DNA of 15,590 nt from positions 1 through 15,590 of the forward strand of contig JALKBU010001163.1 in the NCBI GenBank assembly GCA_023091735.1. Direction: 5' to 3'. Source of the stretch: Trichomonas tenax. Lineage: Eukaryota > Parabasalia > Trichomonadida > Trichomonadidae. The stretch's first letter is position 1; each line of letters opens with the position of its first letter. The notes beneath the pieces were generated by a model, which saw nothing but the letters and a program-made list of their open reading frames with translations, was not told the DNA's origin and searched no databases. This document shows positions 1 through 7,800 of this stretch, piece after piece. The translations under genes and the position numbers were made by a program.

Positions 1-322
1 TTGACACTTTTCCATTTTTCCCGCCCAAACACGTAACTTTACTTTATTTTGACATCCTGACTTTACATGTCAAAAATAAGTTACATGTCAGAAAAGCACG
101 TTGTTCTATTTTGTCCCAGTCCCACTTCTGAAAACTCATCTGCTTTTGAGAGATTCTTAATAATATTTCAAGTTTTTGGATCACGAACCAGATCTTTAAT
201 GCAGAGGATTATAGAATTATAGTAAAAACAAGGTTTGATTTGTTGACCATTTTTTAAATAAAAAATTTAGGGGGAGATTTTTGTTTACAATGAAAAAACA
301 ATTATCTTTTTAATTTTTTTCA
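1..322. other. 5' intergenic region of the NT-C2 gene
   Basis: No gene is supported here. The stretch is AT-rich with one GC-rich patch (CCCGCCC near 20-26) and a cluster of TGACAT/ACATGTCA motifs at 49-90, described separately. A 7-codon ATG reading frame at 290-313 sits just before the gene start. It would matter only if transcription began upstream of it. Long T and A runs fill the final 80 bases before the coding start. Confidence 0.6.
49..90 (+). promoter_or_regulatory. TTGACAT-N6-TTTACATGTCA motif plus second ACATGTCA
   Basis: TTGACAT (49-55) is followed after six bases by TTTACATGTCA (62-72), and a further TTACATGTCA lies at 81-90. The core TGACATGTCA-like sequence is a partial palindrome. 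The same TTGACAT-N6-TTTACATGTCAAA arrangement recurs at 15020-15045. Related half-sites lie at 5128-5198. This copy is about 235-250 bases before the start codon at 323. I infer a distal promoter or transcription-factor site. It could equally belong to a gene to the left of the window. Confidence 0.5.
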
Positions 323-2125
323 ATGTTTCGCTCTGGATATGTTAAAAAGTCAGCAACAGTAACGTTTACAATACACGAAATACGTGTTCCTGAGGAGTAT
401 CCAGACGAGTTTTTCATCAAATGGAAGAGAGGAAGTTTCAATGGAATGACCGAGCGCTCAATTATCACCGAATCATTGTCGATATTCTTCGAAAATCGTT
501 TTATGTGCAAAGTAACATTGTTCGTGCATAAAAAAGACGGCTCAATAAAACCAAAATTCATTAATTTCCAAGCTTTTAGACTCAAAAATGGAAAAGACAA
601 GAAAATTTTCGGTGAATGCGAGATTGATGTCGCCAGAGGATACCAACACCCTCCAATAACAGAAACGATACCACTCAGAAGCCCACACAGCAAAGAGTCG
701 CAGCTGATAATAACATTCAACGTACAGCAGGAAGTCAGTCAGGCGGGAAAGGACGCAATCGAGGTCGATTTGACTTCTACAAGCGAAATTGGATATAACG
801 ATGAAAAATCCGAGCACTGGGATATATCAGAAGTCAAGGACCAGGATGATCAGGAAAGAATACAATCATTTTTCGATATGAGGAAACAGTTCAAACAAGA
901 ATCAACATTAAGTCAGTTTGGAGCCATTCCTTCGGCAAGATCTCATCAGAAGAACCAAGAACACAAAATACCGCTTCCTGACACGCACCAATCTCATCAC
1001 AGAATTCAATCTTCAAGCCAAAATAATTTATTTGAAGCGCCAAAACCTTCGACACCGCCAGCTCAGGAGAAAGAAAAGACCGAATCAAGCGATTTAAACA
1101 GCTTCTTACCAGCGCCAAAGGCCGAAAAACCAGAAGATTCAGCAAAACTTCTCAAGTCTCTCTTAAACACAAATTGGGGTAAATCCCCTCTCACATATGA
1201 CGAATATCCACGTCCTTCAATCGTCATTTATACAGCATTCGTTCATACACAGATAATCTCGAAAGATTCAACAATATCTGATACGCAATTCAATGATTTG
1301 TTCGTCGAATTCATGAATAAATACAAAGATTCGGACATTATACTCAATGCTACGCACAACGATCACTTTATTATCACATTATACTTGATGTTGCTTATTA
1401 AATCGACACAGAACGCTATACAATCTAGAGTTGACCAAGTAGTATCAGCAATGAAAGAACATTTGTCTAAACTCATGACAAAAATTGTTGATCCATATCT
1501 CAAAGATTTTGAACCGCTAATCGATGACTTAGTATCAATAGATCTCGACCCAACGAAAGTTACGAACGAATTGATGAATCTCTCGTCAAAAATCGAAGAA
1601 AAACTTTACGGATCAGACCCAATCAAATCATTCTTACTTTCATATATTATTAGATGCTTCGATGACCAAGTCGTTAAGTACATCTCAACAACACCACAGG
1701 TGTGCACATTTACAGCTGCTGTACAGTGGAATTCTACAAACACTGTTCTCAGCGAACGCGGATTTAACTTTGTTCTGTTTAGAGAGGCAGCTGCTGTGAT
1801 TATGATGTCGCAAATTCTTTGCGCTGATCCAAATGCCAGCAAGGAGATATGCCCGCATCTTAAGAAAGACATCATTCTCAAGATACTCACAAATCAGCAA
1901 CCGGACGACTTCAGTCCAATGCCAAATGATGTTATATTATTCATGAAGACTTTCAATATTCAGCAAACTTTCCATGTTTCGAAATGCTTTTTGTATGAAG
2001 ATGACTTTTCCGAACTTGGAGAGAAGATCAATGTTGGTGATTGGAAACTTACTAAATTCGATCAGCCAACACTCAGCGCGTTCTCTTTCCTGAAGAAATT
2101 CTTTAATCAAAATGTGTTAGAATAA
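323..2125 (+). CDS. NT-C2 domain protein with DIL-like C-terminus
   Basis: This is a 600-residue intronless protein. Residues 1-135 read as an N-terminal C2 (NT-C2, EEIG1/EHBP1-type) domain: a beta-rich start, FFIKWKRGSF at 30-39, a central strand around CKVTLFVHK (62-70), and FGECEIDVA (96-104), which matches the family's membrane/actin-linker C2 fold. Residues 140-285 are a low-complexity linker rich in Ser, Gln, Glu, Lys and Pro with no membrane segment. Residues 290-600 are helical. The stretch from about 435 to 555 (a Cys followed by a hydrophobic helix, then an ICPHL block) resembles the DIL domain of myosin V tails. Such proteins are thought to link vesicles or cortex to the cytoskeleton. 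The ATG at 323 is directly preceded by TC (TCAATG), so the leader would be very short. The gene converges with the glycosyltransferase gene, with 86 bases between stop codons. The NT-C2 call is fairly firm; the DIL call is tentative. Confidence 0.7.
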   Translation: MFRSGYVKKSATVTFTIHEIRVPEEYPDEFFIKWKRGSFNGMTERSIITESLSIFFENRFMCKVTLFVHKKDGSIKPKFINFQAFRLKNGKDKKIFGECEIDVARGYQHPPITETIPLRSPHSKESQLIITFNVQQEVSQAGKDAIEVDLTSTSEIGYNDEKSEHWDISEVKDQDDQERIQSFFDMRKQFKQESTLSQFGAIPSARSHQKNQEHKIPLPDTHQSHHRIQSSSQNNLFEAPKPSTPPAQEKEKTESSDLNSFLPAPKAEKPEDSAKLLKSLLNTNWGKSPLTYDEYPRPSIVIYTAFVHTQIISKDSTISDTQFNDLFVEFMNKYKDSDIILNATHNDHFIITLYLMLLIKSTQNAIQSRVDQVVSAMKEHLSKLMTKIVDPYLKDFEPLIDDLVSIDLDPTKVTNELMNLSSKIEEKLYGSDPIKSFLLSYIIRCFDDQVVKYISTTPQVCTFTAAVQWNSTNTVLSERGFNFVLFREAAAVIMMSQILCADPNASKEICPHLKKDIILKILTNQQPDDFSPMPNDVILFMKTFNIQQTFHVSKCFLYEDDFSELGEKINVGDWKLTKFDQPTLSAFSFLKKFFNQNVLE

Positions 2126-2211
2126 TTATAATGTAATGTATTAAATCTCTTTCTTGTTCATAATTTTTACCGATTTATTAATAACAAACAAAAAATATAT
2201 TTCTCGCGAAT
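2126..2211. terminator. Convergent 3' intergenic spacer with UAAA signals
   Basis: Only 86 bases separate the stop codons of the two convergent genes. On the - strand the stop codon itself forms TAAA (2211-2214), the trichomonad-type polyadenylation signal overlapping the stop. On the + strand the nearest TAAA is at 2142-2145, about 17 bases after the stop. The short AT-rich spacer probably serves as a shared 3' processing region. This is inferred from motif and position only. Confidence 0.4.
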
Positions 2212-3441
2212 TTATTCGTCATCAGTGAATGTCTGTTGAAATGTATTTTTCACATAAAGATTAGAGATTGCATAGTCAATGCCTGAAATAATTTCTGTAA
2301 CATTCGCAATGTTGTCTATATTGCATCGATATTTGATTGATTTGTCACGAACGAATATCATTTTCTTTCCTGTAACTACTCCTACATTGCAAAAGATGTT
2401 AAAAATATATTCCATTTGGATTTCTACAACTATCGTTGATTCTTGCATGAATATCATGTTAGACAATAGTGATGCATGAACGGATACCAATAGTTTCATT
2501 TCATTAAAGTATTTGAATTGATCTGATAAACGTTCGTGATAAACGCCAACTTCGAATGTGATGTTGGGATGATGAAGTTCCGCTGTTTTGAAAATTTCCT
2601 CAAAGTTAGAAATGTATCTCGAGAATGATTTCTTCCGATTGAATAGAACATGGCGGAATGGTGAAGCTTTGTCAAGTGAGAGAAGTTGAACAACTTTGCT
2701 GCGGAAGTTGAGAACGAGAGATTGGTCGATGTATCCGCAGTGAGGAGAATAAACTGTTGTGAAGTTCTTAGCAAAGAAATAAAGATTTTCACCACTGATG
2801 ATATGGTGTTTACTGATATTAAGAAGATTAAATCCATCAACAACAAACTGTGTGATCTTGGGTAAAGCAATGTAACTGTGTTTCAAAAGATTTCGTGGTA
2901 ATATGAAGAAGCATGGAAGAACTTCACAAATGAAATGTCCAAAATCGGAGCTGTGTTGATGACCAATACAGATGACACTATCGTATGTATCGTATTGGAC
3001 TTCGAGTTCACTCGGAGATGAATAATTACATAATCGAGGTTTGCACTCTGTGTCGAAAATGAAAATCGTGTCGTTGTAATAGAAAGAGACATCTGTTCGA
3101 CAAATGACATCATGGAGTGTGATGATGCTTACCTGTGTAAATAAAGGCATTGAAGGGATTTTAGAAGCGTTGTTCAAGAAAACTGGAGAAAAAGTTGTCA
3201 TTAAGTTCATTATTAACCACACCCTCTGATAGTTCTTTTCGAAAGGCACATCTAGTGTTGCTATTACCTTCGGATGCTTTAAAATAGTAATATTCGAAAA
3301 ACTTTTGTTCGATATTTTTGGAAGATTCATGTTTGAAGTAGTATTGACTATCAGAAATTCAGCAGCAACAATAATGGCAGCTATAAAACATATTCCTTTC
3401 GGCCAGAACTTACGGAAATGGAAAATACCCAAAATACCCAA
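2212..3441 (-). CDS. GT61-like (DUF563) type II membrane glycosyltransferase; start uncertain
   Basis: The open frame gives 409 residues. Residues 16-33 form one hydrophobic helix after a short basic segment, a type II signal anchor that places the rest in the Golgi/ER lumen. Many Asn-X-Ser/Thr sites follow it. The stretch around GHFICEVLPC (168-177) and a late block near VSVHASLLSNMIF (319-331), followed by VVEIQ, match the GT61/DUF563 family of glycan-modifying transferases. The sugar donor and acceptor cannot be read from the sequence. The frame has no ATG before the anchor: it opens at a TTG (3441) and is closed by TGA at 3457-3459. A good ATG at 3460, 5 bases after a TCAAAA initiator, lies in another frame and reads 16 codons to a stop. 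A single-base difference in the T-runs at about 3420-3445 would join them. Starting at the internal Met 38 would lose the anchor. The gene is therefore either 5'-frameshifted or affected by a base-calling error. The stop codon overlaps TAAA. Confidence 0.65.
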   Translation of the reverse strand: MGILGIFHFRKFWPKGICFIAAIIVAAEFLIVNTTSNMNLPKISNKSFSNITILKHPKVIATLDVPFEKNYQRVWLIMNLMTTFSPVFLNNASKIPSMPLFTQVSIITLHDVICRTDVSFYYNDTIFIFDTECKPRLCNYSSPSELEVQYDTYDSVICIGHQHSSDFGHFICEVLPCFFILPRNLLKHSYIALPKITQFVVDGFNLLNISKHHIISGENLYFFAKNFTTVYSPHCGYIDQSLVLNFRSKVVQLLSLDKASPFRHVLFNRKKSFSRYISNFEEIFKTAELHHPNITFEVGVYHERLSDQFKYFNEMKLLVSVHASLLSNMIFMQESTIVVEIQMEYIFNIFCNVGVVTGKKMIFVRDKSIKYRCNIDNIANVTEIISGIDYAISNLYVKNTFQQTFTDDE

Positions 3442-3460
3442 AATTGACTTCTTTTGTCAT

Positions 3461-3467
3461 GTTTTGA
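3461..3467 (-). promoter_or_regulatory. Initiator-like TCAAAA before ATG 3460
   Basis: On the - strand TCAAAAC directly precedes the ATG at 3460-3458, with the candidate +1 A at 3465. It matches the TCAAAA found before the next gene upstream and the general TCA(+1) trichomonad initiator. It supports 3460 as the original start of the glycosyltransferase gene, although that ATG is out of frame with the body of the protein. Confidence 0.4.
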
Positions 3468-3642
3468 AGAAGTCACTTCTTTATTTCGATAAATTCTCTG
3501 AGAAATAGGTCCACTTTGTTGTGCATGTGATGTAGAAATCTTAGAGCTGGAAAATGATAAACAGAATTTGATTTGAAAAATCTTATTGCTAAAACATATA
3601 TTTAAATCAAAATCAAACAAAATTAGGACGTACAAATAGAAA

Positions 3643-4872
3643 TTATTCATCATATTCTTCATCAGAGACATATTGAACTTTGGTTTTTTTCTTTGCTGCT
3701 TTTTTGGATTTCTTTGGTTTAACTTCTTCTTCGGAATAATATTCATCGTCTGAAGGGGCCTTCTTCGGTGCCTTCTTCACTGGCTTAGGAGGAATTATTA
3801 TGCTGCTCTCTTCATTATCATCAGGATCACTAACAACAGCAACAACTTTCTTTGACTTCGGCTTTGGCTTCTTTTCTTCTTCGTCCTCTTCTTGCTTCTG
3901 AGGATTCTCTTCCTCAACCTTTTGGCTTACGATAGCTTTGCTGGATTTCCTCTTCTTCGTCTTCTTCTGGTTTTGTTCGGATTCTTCATCTTCTGATGCA
4001 GAAGGATCTGGTCTTGCTGATACATCCTTCTTTGAGGGTTTCTCCTCTATCTTGACTTGCTTTGCAGGTTTTCCTTGTTTCTTTTGTGGCTTTTCCTCCT
4101 TCTTTTGTGATTTTTCTGTCTTCTTTTCTTCATTTACTGGAGTTTCTTCTTTGCATGCAGTCTTCTGCTTCTCTTCTTTCTTCTTTTCTGCTGGAGGAAC
4201 ATCGCTATCCTTAACATTCTCCGGATCCTGCTGCTCGTGAGTGTCTTCCTGTGTGAGTTCAAGAGATTCAGACATTGCTTCAACACGAGAAGCAACTTTG
4301 AGAACGAGCATAGCATTCAACGACAAAAAGAGAGCAATGATCGTCAAAATCACGAAACAAATGAAAGCTGTGTATTCATACGCAGAATACATATCAAAGA
4401 ATTTTTTGACGGCTTGTTTGCAAACGAAAGTGTCTGGAGGCATATCATCAGTTAGCGTGTATCCTTTGCACTCTAAAACTTTCTCAAAACGCGCATACAA
4501 CGATGTTGTTGATGGATTGTTGTAAAATGCTTCGATCGCTTTATAAACAACAAAGATGAGTGGGGTTAAGAAAATGACTATGTAAAAGACAGCAACGAAG
4601 AATGAAATGAGCGATAAAATGAAATTTAAGACCGATAAACAGTATTTGTTTGACCAAGTGACGTAAAGATTGAGGAGAGTGATAATGGTCAACACAACCG
4701 CGATAATCAACCCAAAAAAGAAGATGTTTGACGAAAAGTTTTTTGTATCGATAATGAATAAAACGACTGTTGCATAAGCGAGTGCGGCGAAAGCGCCGAA
4801 AGTGAGGAGGGCGACTATGGACACGAAGATGCCGCGGAGAACAAAGCGCTGAACTTTAACTTGGTACGCCAT
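3643..4872 (-). CDS. Tetraspanin-like four-helix membrane protein with long Lys/Glu-rich tail
   Basis: With the start at the ATG at 4872 the protein has 409 residues. Membrane helices lie at about 13-41, 50-72, 84-110 and 168-193. A loop of about 57 residues between helices 3 and 4 holds two cysteines (C135, C151). This layout matches tetraspanins, but the classic CCG motif is missing, as it is in many protist members. Residues 194-409 form a cytoplasmic tail made of Lys, Glu, Pro, Ser and Gln, with basic runs (KKTKKRKSSK at 303-312) alternating with acidic ones and ending in acidic Tyr motifs (SDDEYYSEEE at 374-383, SDEEYDE at 403-409). The frame is open back to an ATG at 4974. I prefer 4872 because TCAAAAA lies 10 bases before it and the extra 34 residues have no recognisable character. 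The tail's function is unknown. Phosphorylation and binding to anionic partners are guesses. Confidence 0.65.
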   Translation of the reverse strand: MAYQVKVQRFVLRGIFVSIVALLTFGAFAALAYATVVLFIIDTKNFSSNIFFFGLIIAVVLTIITLLNLYVTWSNKYCLSVLNFILSLISFFVAVFYIVIFLTPLIFVVYKAIEAFYNNPSTTSLYARFEKVLECKGYTLTDDMPPDTFVCKQAVKKFFDMYSAYEYTAFICFVILTIIALFLSLNAMLVLKVASRVEAMSESLELTQEDTHEQQDPENVKDSDVPPAEKKKEEKQKTACKEETPVNEEKKTEKSQKKEEKPQKKQGKPAKQVKIEEKPSKKDVSARPDPSASEDEESEQNQKKTKKRKSSKAIVSQKVEEENPQKQEEDEEEKKPKPKSKKVVAVVSDPDDNEESSIIIPPKPVKKAPKKAPSDDEYYSEEEVKPKKSKKAAKKKTKVQYVSDEEYDE

Positions 4873-4877
4873 AGAAA

Positions 4878-4884
4878 TTTTTGA
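4878..4884 (-). promoter_or_regulatory. Initiator-like TCAAAAA before ATG 4872
   Basis: On the - strand TCA (4884-4882) is followed by an A run, and the ATG begins 10 bases after the candidate +1 A at 4882. Trichomonad initiators sit within about 20 bases of the start codon, so this decides for 4872 over the upstream ATG at 4974, which would lie upstream of the transcription start. Confidence 0.45.
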
Positions 4885-5127
4885 AATAATGGGGGGGACA
4901 CCAGTTGTATATTGTTGATTTATAACGTTCTCTGGCATGTATAGATGTTTCCATAGCGTAAAAAAATCATTCACATTGAAAAACTTCTGTAGCTTTGTTC
5001 AAAATTTTGTAAATGCAAGAAATATCGTTCTTTTGAGATTTTGGTTTTCTTAAGATTTGTGATCTATACATTCTCCTTTACTGTAATATTTGGTAATTTC
5101 CGCGAAATTTTTACTAAAGATTTGTAT

Positions 5128-5198
5128 TTTACATGTCATAAATGATTATTTACACGTCATTTACAATTTTATTCGACAAAAAAATTATTTACATGACA
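5128..5198 (-). promoter_or_regulatory. Triple TGACATGTAAA-like motif cluster
   Basis: Read on the - strand, in the sense of the downstream gene, three related copies occur: TGTCATGTAAA (5198-5188), TGACGTGTAAA (5159-5149) and TGACATGTAAA (5138-5128). The first two are both followed by TAAT. They lie 256-326 bases before the start at 4872, a distance similar to the ACATGTCA motifs before the genes at 323 and 14782. I infer a shared upstream element. No factor is identified. Confidence 0.45.
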
Positions 5199-5563
5199 AA
5201 TATTATACATCTTCATTTTCAAGATCTCGACACGATGGTTAATTCCGAATGAAGAGAAAATCACATATAAATATCGAATGTGAAGTTAATAATGTAACTT
5301 ATAGGCATAATTACTGCATTCTATAATTTTCGGAAAATCAAACAAGAGATTCACTGATGTTCATTGAAAACAAATGTCACGATGTACTTCTGATATAATC
5401 ATCATTTGAAAATTGATCGTGTTCGATAATGATTGAATTGCAAGTGACGAATCTCATTTGCTTTTGATTATATAGACAAATCCATGTATTTCATGTTATG
5501 ATAGAGGATGTGATTGGAAATACGCAATCAGGATTTATGAAAAGAATTAGTTTTTAAATTATT

Positions 5564-6736
5564 TTAGAAATCGATTTCCTTGTCATAGTAAACAGCGACT
5601 AGGAGCTTCTCCATTTCCTCCTGTGTTGGCTGGAGTGGGTTAGAATCCGTGCAAGCATCAGCAATGGCATTCTTAGCTACATTGTGGAGCTTAGACATGT
5701 ACTCCTTCTCGTCGATGATGCCACCTTCATCGTTCTTGATGCAGAGTGGAACGTTCATTGAAACATTGAGAGCTCTGATCTTCTGGATGAGCTTCTCTGT
5801 CAGTTCGTGGTCATCCTTGCCCTAGAGGCCGGGGAATTTGGCGATGAAAGCATATCTGTGGAGAGCCTTTTCGTTCTTAGTGTTGTACTTGATGACCTTT
5901 GGAAGGTACATAGCGTTAGCGCATCCGTGGATGATGTGGCCACCTATGTAAGCAGCACCTGTCTTGTGGGTCATTGAGTGGACAATGCCGAGGAGGGCGT
6001 TGGAGAAGGCCATACCAGCAAGGCACTGAGCGTTGTGCATTGAAGCACGGGACTGCATGTTGCCGTCGTATGAGTTCCTGAGGTTCTCGAAGATCATTTT
6101 GATGGCGTGGAGAGCGAGAGCGTCTGTGTAGTCGCAGTGTAATGTGGAAACATAATCCTCGATAGTGTGTGTGAGAGCGTTCATGCATGTGAATGAAACA
6201 AGCTTTGGTGGTATTGTCTCGGCTAAAGTTGGATCAACGATAGCAACATCTGGTGTGATCTCGAAGTCAGCGAGTGGAAATTTGATGCCCTTCTTGTAGT
6301 CTGTGATGACAGAGAAAGCTGTAACTTCTGTATCTGTGCCGGATGTTGATGGGATGGCGCAGAAGTGAACCTTTGTGCGGAGGTGTGGGAAGTTGAATGG
6401 GATGCAGAGGGAATCGAAAGTAACTTCTGGGTGCTCATAGAAAGCCCACATAGCCTTAGCAGCATCGATTGGTGAACCGCCACCGATGGCAACGATCCAG
6501 TCTGGCTGGAACTTGCGCATAGCTTCAGCACCACGCATGACTGTGTTAACTGATGGATCTGGTTCGACGCCTTCGACCTCCATGTGTGCCTCCTTGAGGT
6601 AGTTAACTGTCTTGTCGAGGAAGCCGCATGCCTTCATTGCGTGGCCACCGCAAACAACCATTGCCTTCTTGCCCTTGAGGTTGGCGAGAGCATCGACACC
6701 ATGATATAAGTCACGAGGAAGTGTGAAACGACCCAT
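5564..6736 (-). pseudogene. Iron-containing alcohol dehydrogenase, interrupted by in-frame TAG
   Basis: The frame gives 390 codons from the ATG at 6736, the family's usual length. The start MGRFTLPRDLYHG is typical, and a TCATTT initiator lies 12 bases upstream. The Rossmann-like NAD-binding motif GGGSPIDAAK is at 85-94, and STSGTDTEVTAFSV follows at 130-143. The metal-binding part contains His190 (ALTH), His253 (IVHSM) and His270 (HGCANA). Two lesions are visible. Codon 305 is TAG (5822-5824), probably from AAG, and the same frame continues for 85 good family residues to TAA at 5564. Position 186, normally the metal-ligand Asp of GxDALTH, is Asn (AAC, 6179-6181). The enzyme would interconvert alcohols and aldehydes with NAD(P)H in anaerobic fermentation. 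The strongly biased, C-ending codons resemble highly expressed genes, so the damage looks recent. A truncated 304-residue product would lack the C-terminal helices. TAA overlaps TAAA. Confidence 0.85.
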
Positions 6737-6743
6737 GTGATGA

Positions 6744-6750
6744 GAAATGA
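6744..6750 (-). promoter_or_regulatory. Initiator TCATTTC of the alcohol dehydrogenase
   Basis: On the - strand TCATTTC begins at 6750 with the candidate +1 A at 6748, and the ATG starts 12 bases later at 6736. It fits the trichomonad TCA(+1)Y(T/A) initiator better than any other site in the window. It supports the Met at 6736 rather than a longer frame that is open to 6841 without an ATG. Confidence 0.6.
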
Positions 6751-6841
6751 AGTGATGACTCAAAAACGATGCATCAGTTATCCTCCGTGATTTTTTCGCT
6801 GAGCTGACTGAATTATCTTTTCTCGCCCGCTGCTTTCTCAA

Positions 6842-7383
6842 TCACATTGAATAGATTCATTTCCCATGACTTTATCATTGCTCGTTGTTCATAATCAAAT
6901 TTTCTTTTCCTTCGTTTTCAAAAAAATCTTTAATAATTGTAAAGTTCATCATGTGCTGCTAATTTCATATGTGTTAACAAAAATTTCAATAGTATTTATC
7001 CCATTGAAAAAAAGTTGTGATAAAAAATCATAATTCATCGTTTGGCTGATCGTTTTTCATGATAAAATGGTTTGCATTATGGTAAGGAGTATATTTACTG
7101 ATCAAAAAATTTTTCTTCGGGAAATTCGATCATGGATTAGATAACATATCATTTTGTTCCATATTATCAATTTTCCATAGACTGTAGATACATATTTTTG
7201 GTATTGGGAAGACAAAAAAATGTGTTATATGATTTCAAGATTTTTTTTGCATGGAAAATAGAGTCAGCTTTTTAGATAAAGTGGTAAATCTGGAAAAAAG
7301 ATGACGAATCCTGAAAATTAATGACAGACTGCTCTGCTGAAACAAGGGCATAAATTTTTGAGGAAGTTCTCAAATATCAAAAA
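6842..7383. other. AT-rich intergenic region upstream of the alcohol dehydrogenase
   Basis: About 540 bases with long A and T runs and no coding-like frame, RNA gene or recognised repeat. It contains no good match to the ACATGTCA motif found before three other genes in the window. It ends at the left arm of the small inverted-repeat element. Confidence 0.55.
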
Positions 7384-7467
7384 AATTCTTGTATCATTCA
7401 AATTTGAATTTAACCGCCTCTTTTCTATTTTTTGCAAATTTTTCTCTCAATTTTTTAATAAAAAAGG
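7384..7467 (+). repeat. Left inverted arm of recombinase element
   Basis: The arm starts AATTCTTG (7384-7391), passes through the palindrome ATTCAAATTTGAAT (7397-7410), CCG, TCTATTTTTTGCAA and CTCTCAATT, and ends in AAAAAAGG. The reverse complement of 7801-7878 has the same blocks in the same order with only a few substitutions and short gaps. Confidence 0.7.
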
Positions 7468-7476
7468 GGTTGTTTA

Positions 7477-7689
7477 TTAAATTATGGGGGTAATGGCTAT
7501 CGAAGCCTGACGCATGTCAATGGCAGTGTAACGAGTAAAAAAATCAGTTTTCCACCTGCCCATAGACTTTATTGTAAAATCTGGAATATTCATAAGAGCT
7601 GCCTCGTGAGCAGCGCCCTTTCGAAAACTGTGTGTACTGTAGTTATTCCCATGAAAGAGAATTTTCGGTGACTTCTGCAATAGAACCCA
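7477..7689 (-). pseudogene. Tyrosine recombinase C-terminal fragment
   Basis: The open frame has about 70 codons between an upstream TAG and TAA at 7477 and lacks an ATG; its first usable codon is a TTG at 7680. Counting that TTG as residue 1, it shows the end of the catalytic domain of phage-type tyrosine recombinases: H17 and R20 in STHSFRKG, W43 in GRWKTD at the place of the second His/Trp, and the nucleophile Y51 in FFTRYT. The first catalytic Arg, the Lys and the whole N-terminal half (roughly 250 residues in complete relatives) are missing. In an overlapping frame from 7708 a short run reading FNALVGSIAEVT could be the preceding coding sequence, displaced by a one-base frameshift near 7640-7680; this is weak. 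The product cannot be active alone. The HSFRKGA form resembles eukaryotic transposon recombinases more than bacterial XerC/D. Confidence 0.7.
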
Positions 7690-7800
7690 CTAAAGCATTA
7701 AAGTCCATTTGAAAAGTGAAAATTGAAATAGAAAATATAAGAAAAAAATTACGTAAATTATACTAAACAACCTGAATATATATGGATTTCAATGACGATT

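Larger units (their letters stand above)
4873..5563. other. AT-rich intergenic region
   Basis: About 690 bases separate the membrane-protein start from the 3' end of the alcohol dehydrogenase. I see no gene, RNA or coding-like frame. The proximal part contains the initiator described above. The middle holds the TGACATGTAAA-like motif cluster at 5128-5198. The rest (5200-5560) is AT-rich sequence with no recognised structure. Confidence 0.6.

Noticed and set aside
3381..3746. 121-residue open frame overlapping the spacer and two genes on the - strand
   Set aside because: It overlaps the 3' end of the membrane-protein gene and the 5' end of the glycosyltransferase in another frame, and its composition is that of shadow sequence.
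3938..4240. Ser/Phe/Cys-rich open frame antisense to the charged tail
   Set aside because: It is the complement of Lys/Glu codons, which automatically gives Phe, Ser and Cys runs without stops.
4873..4974. Longer N-terminus of the four-helix protein from the ATG at 4974
   Set aside because: An initiator-like TCAAAAA lies between this ATG and the one at 4872, and the extra residues show no signal or domain.
6737..6841. 35-codon open extension before the dehydrogenase Met, rich in Arg and Lys, as a possible targeting peptide
   Set aside because: It has no ATG and begins at a TTG only because the frame is open. The TCATTT initiator lies inside it, so it is probably not transcribed.
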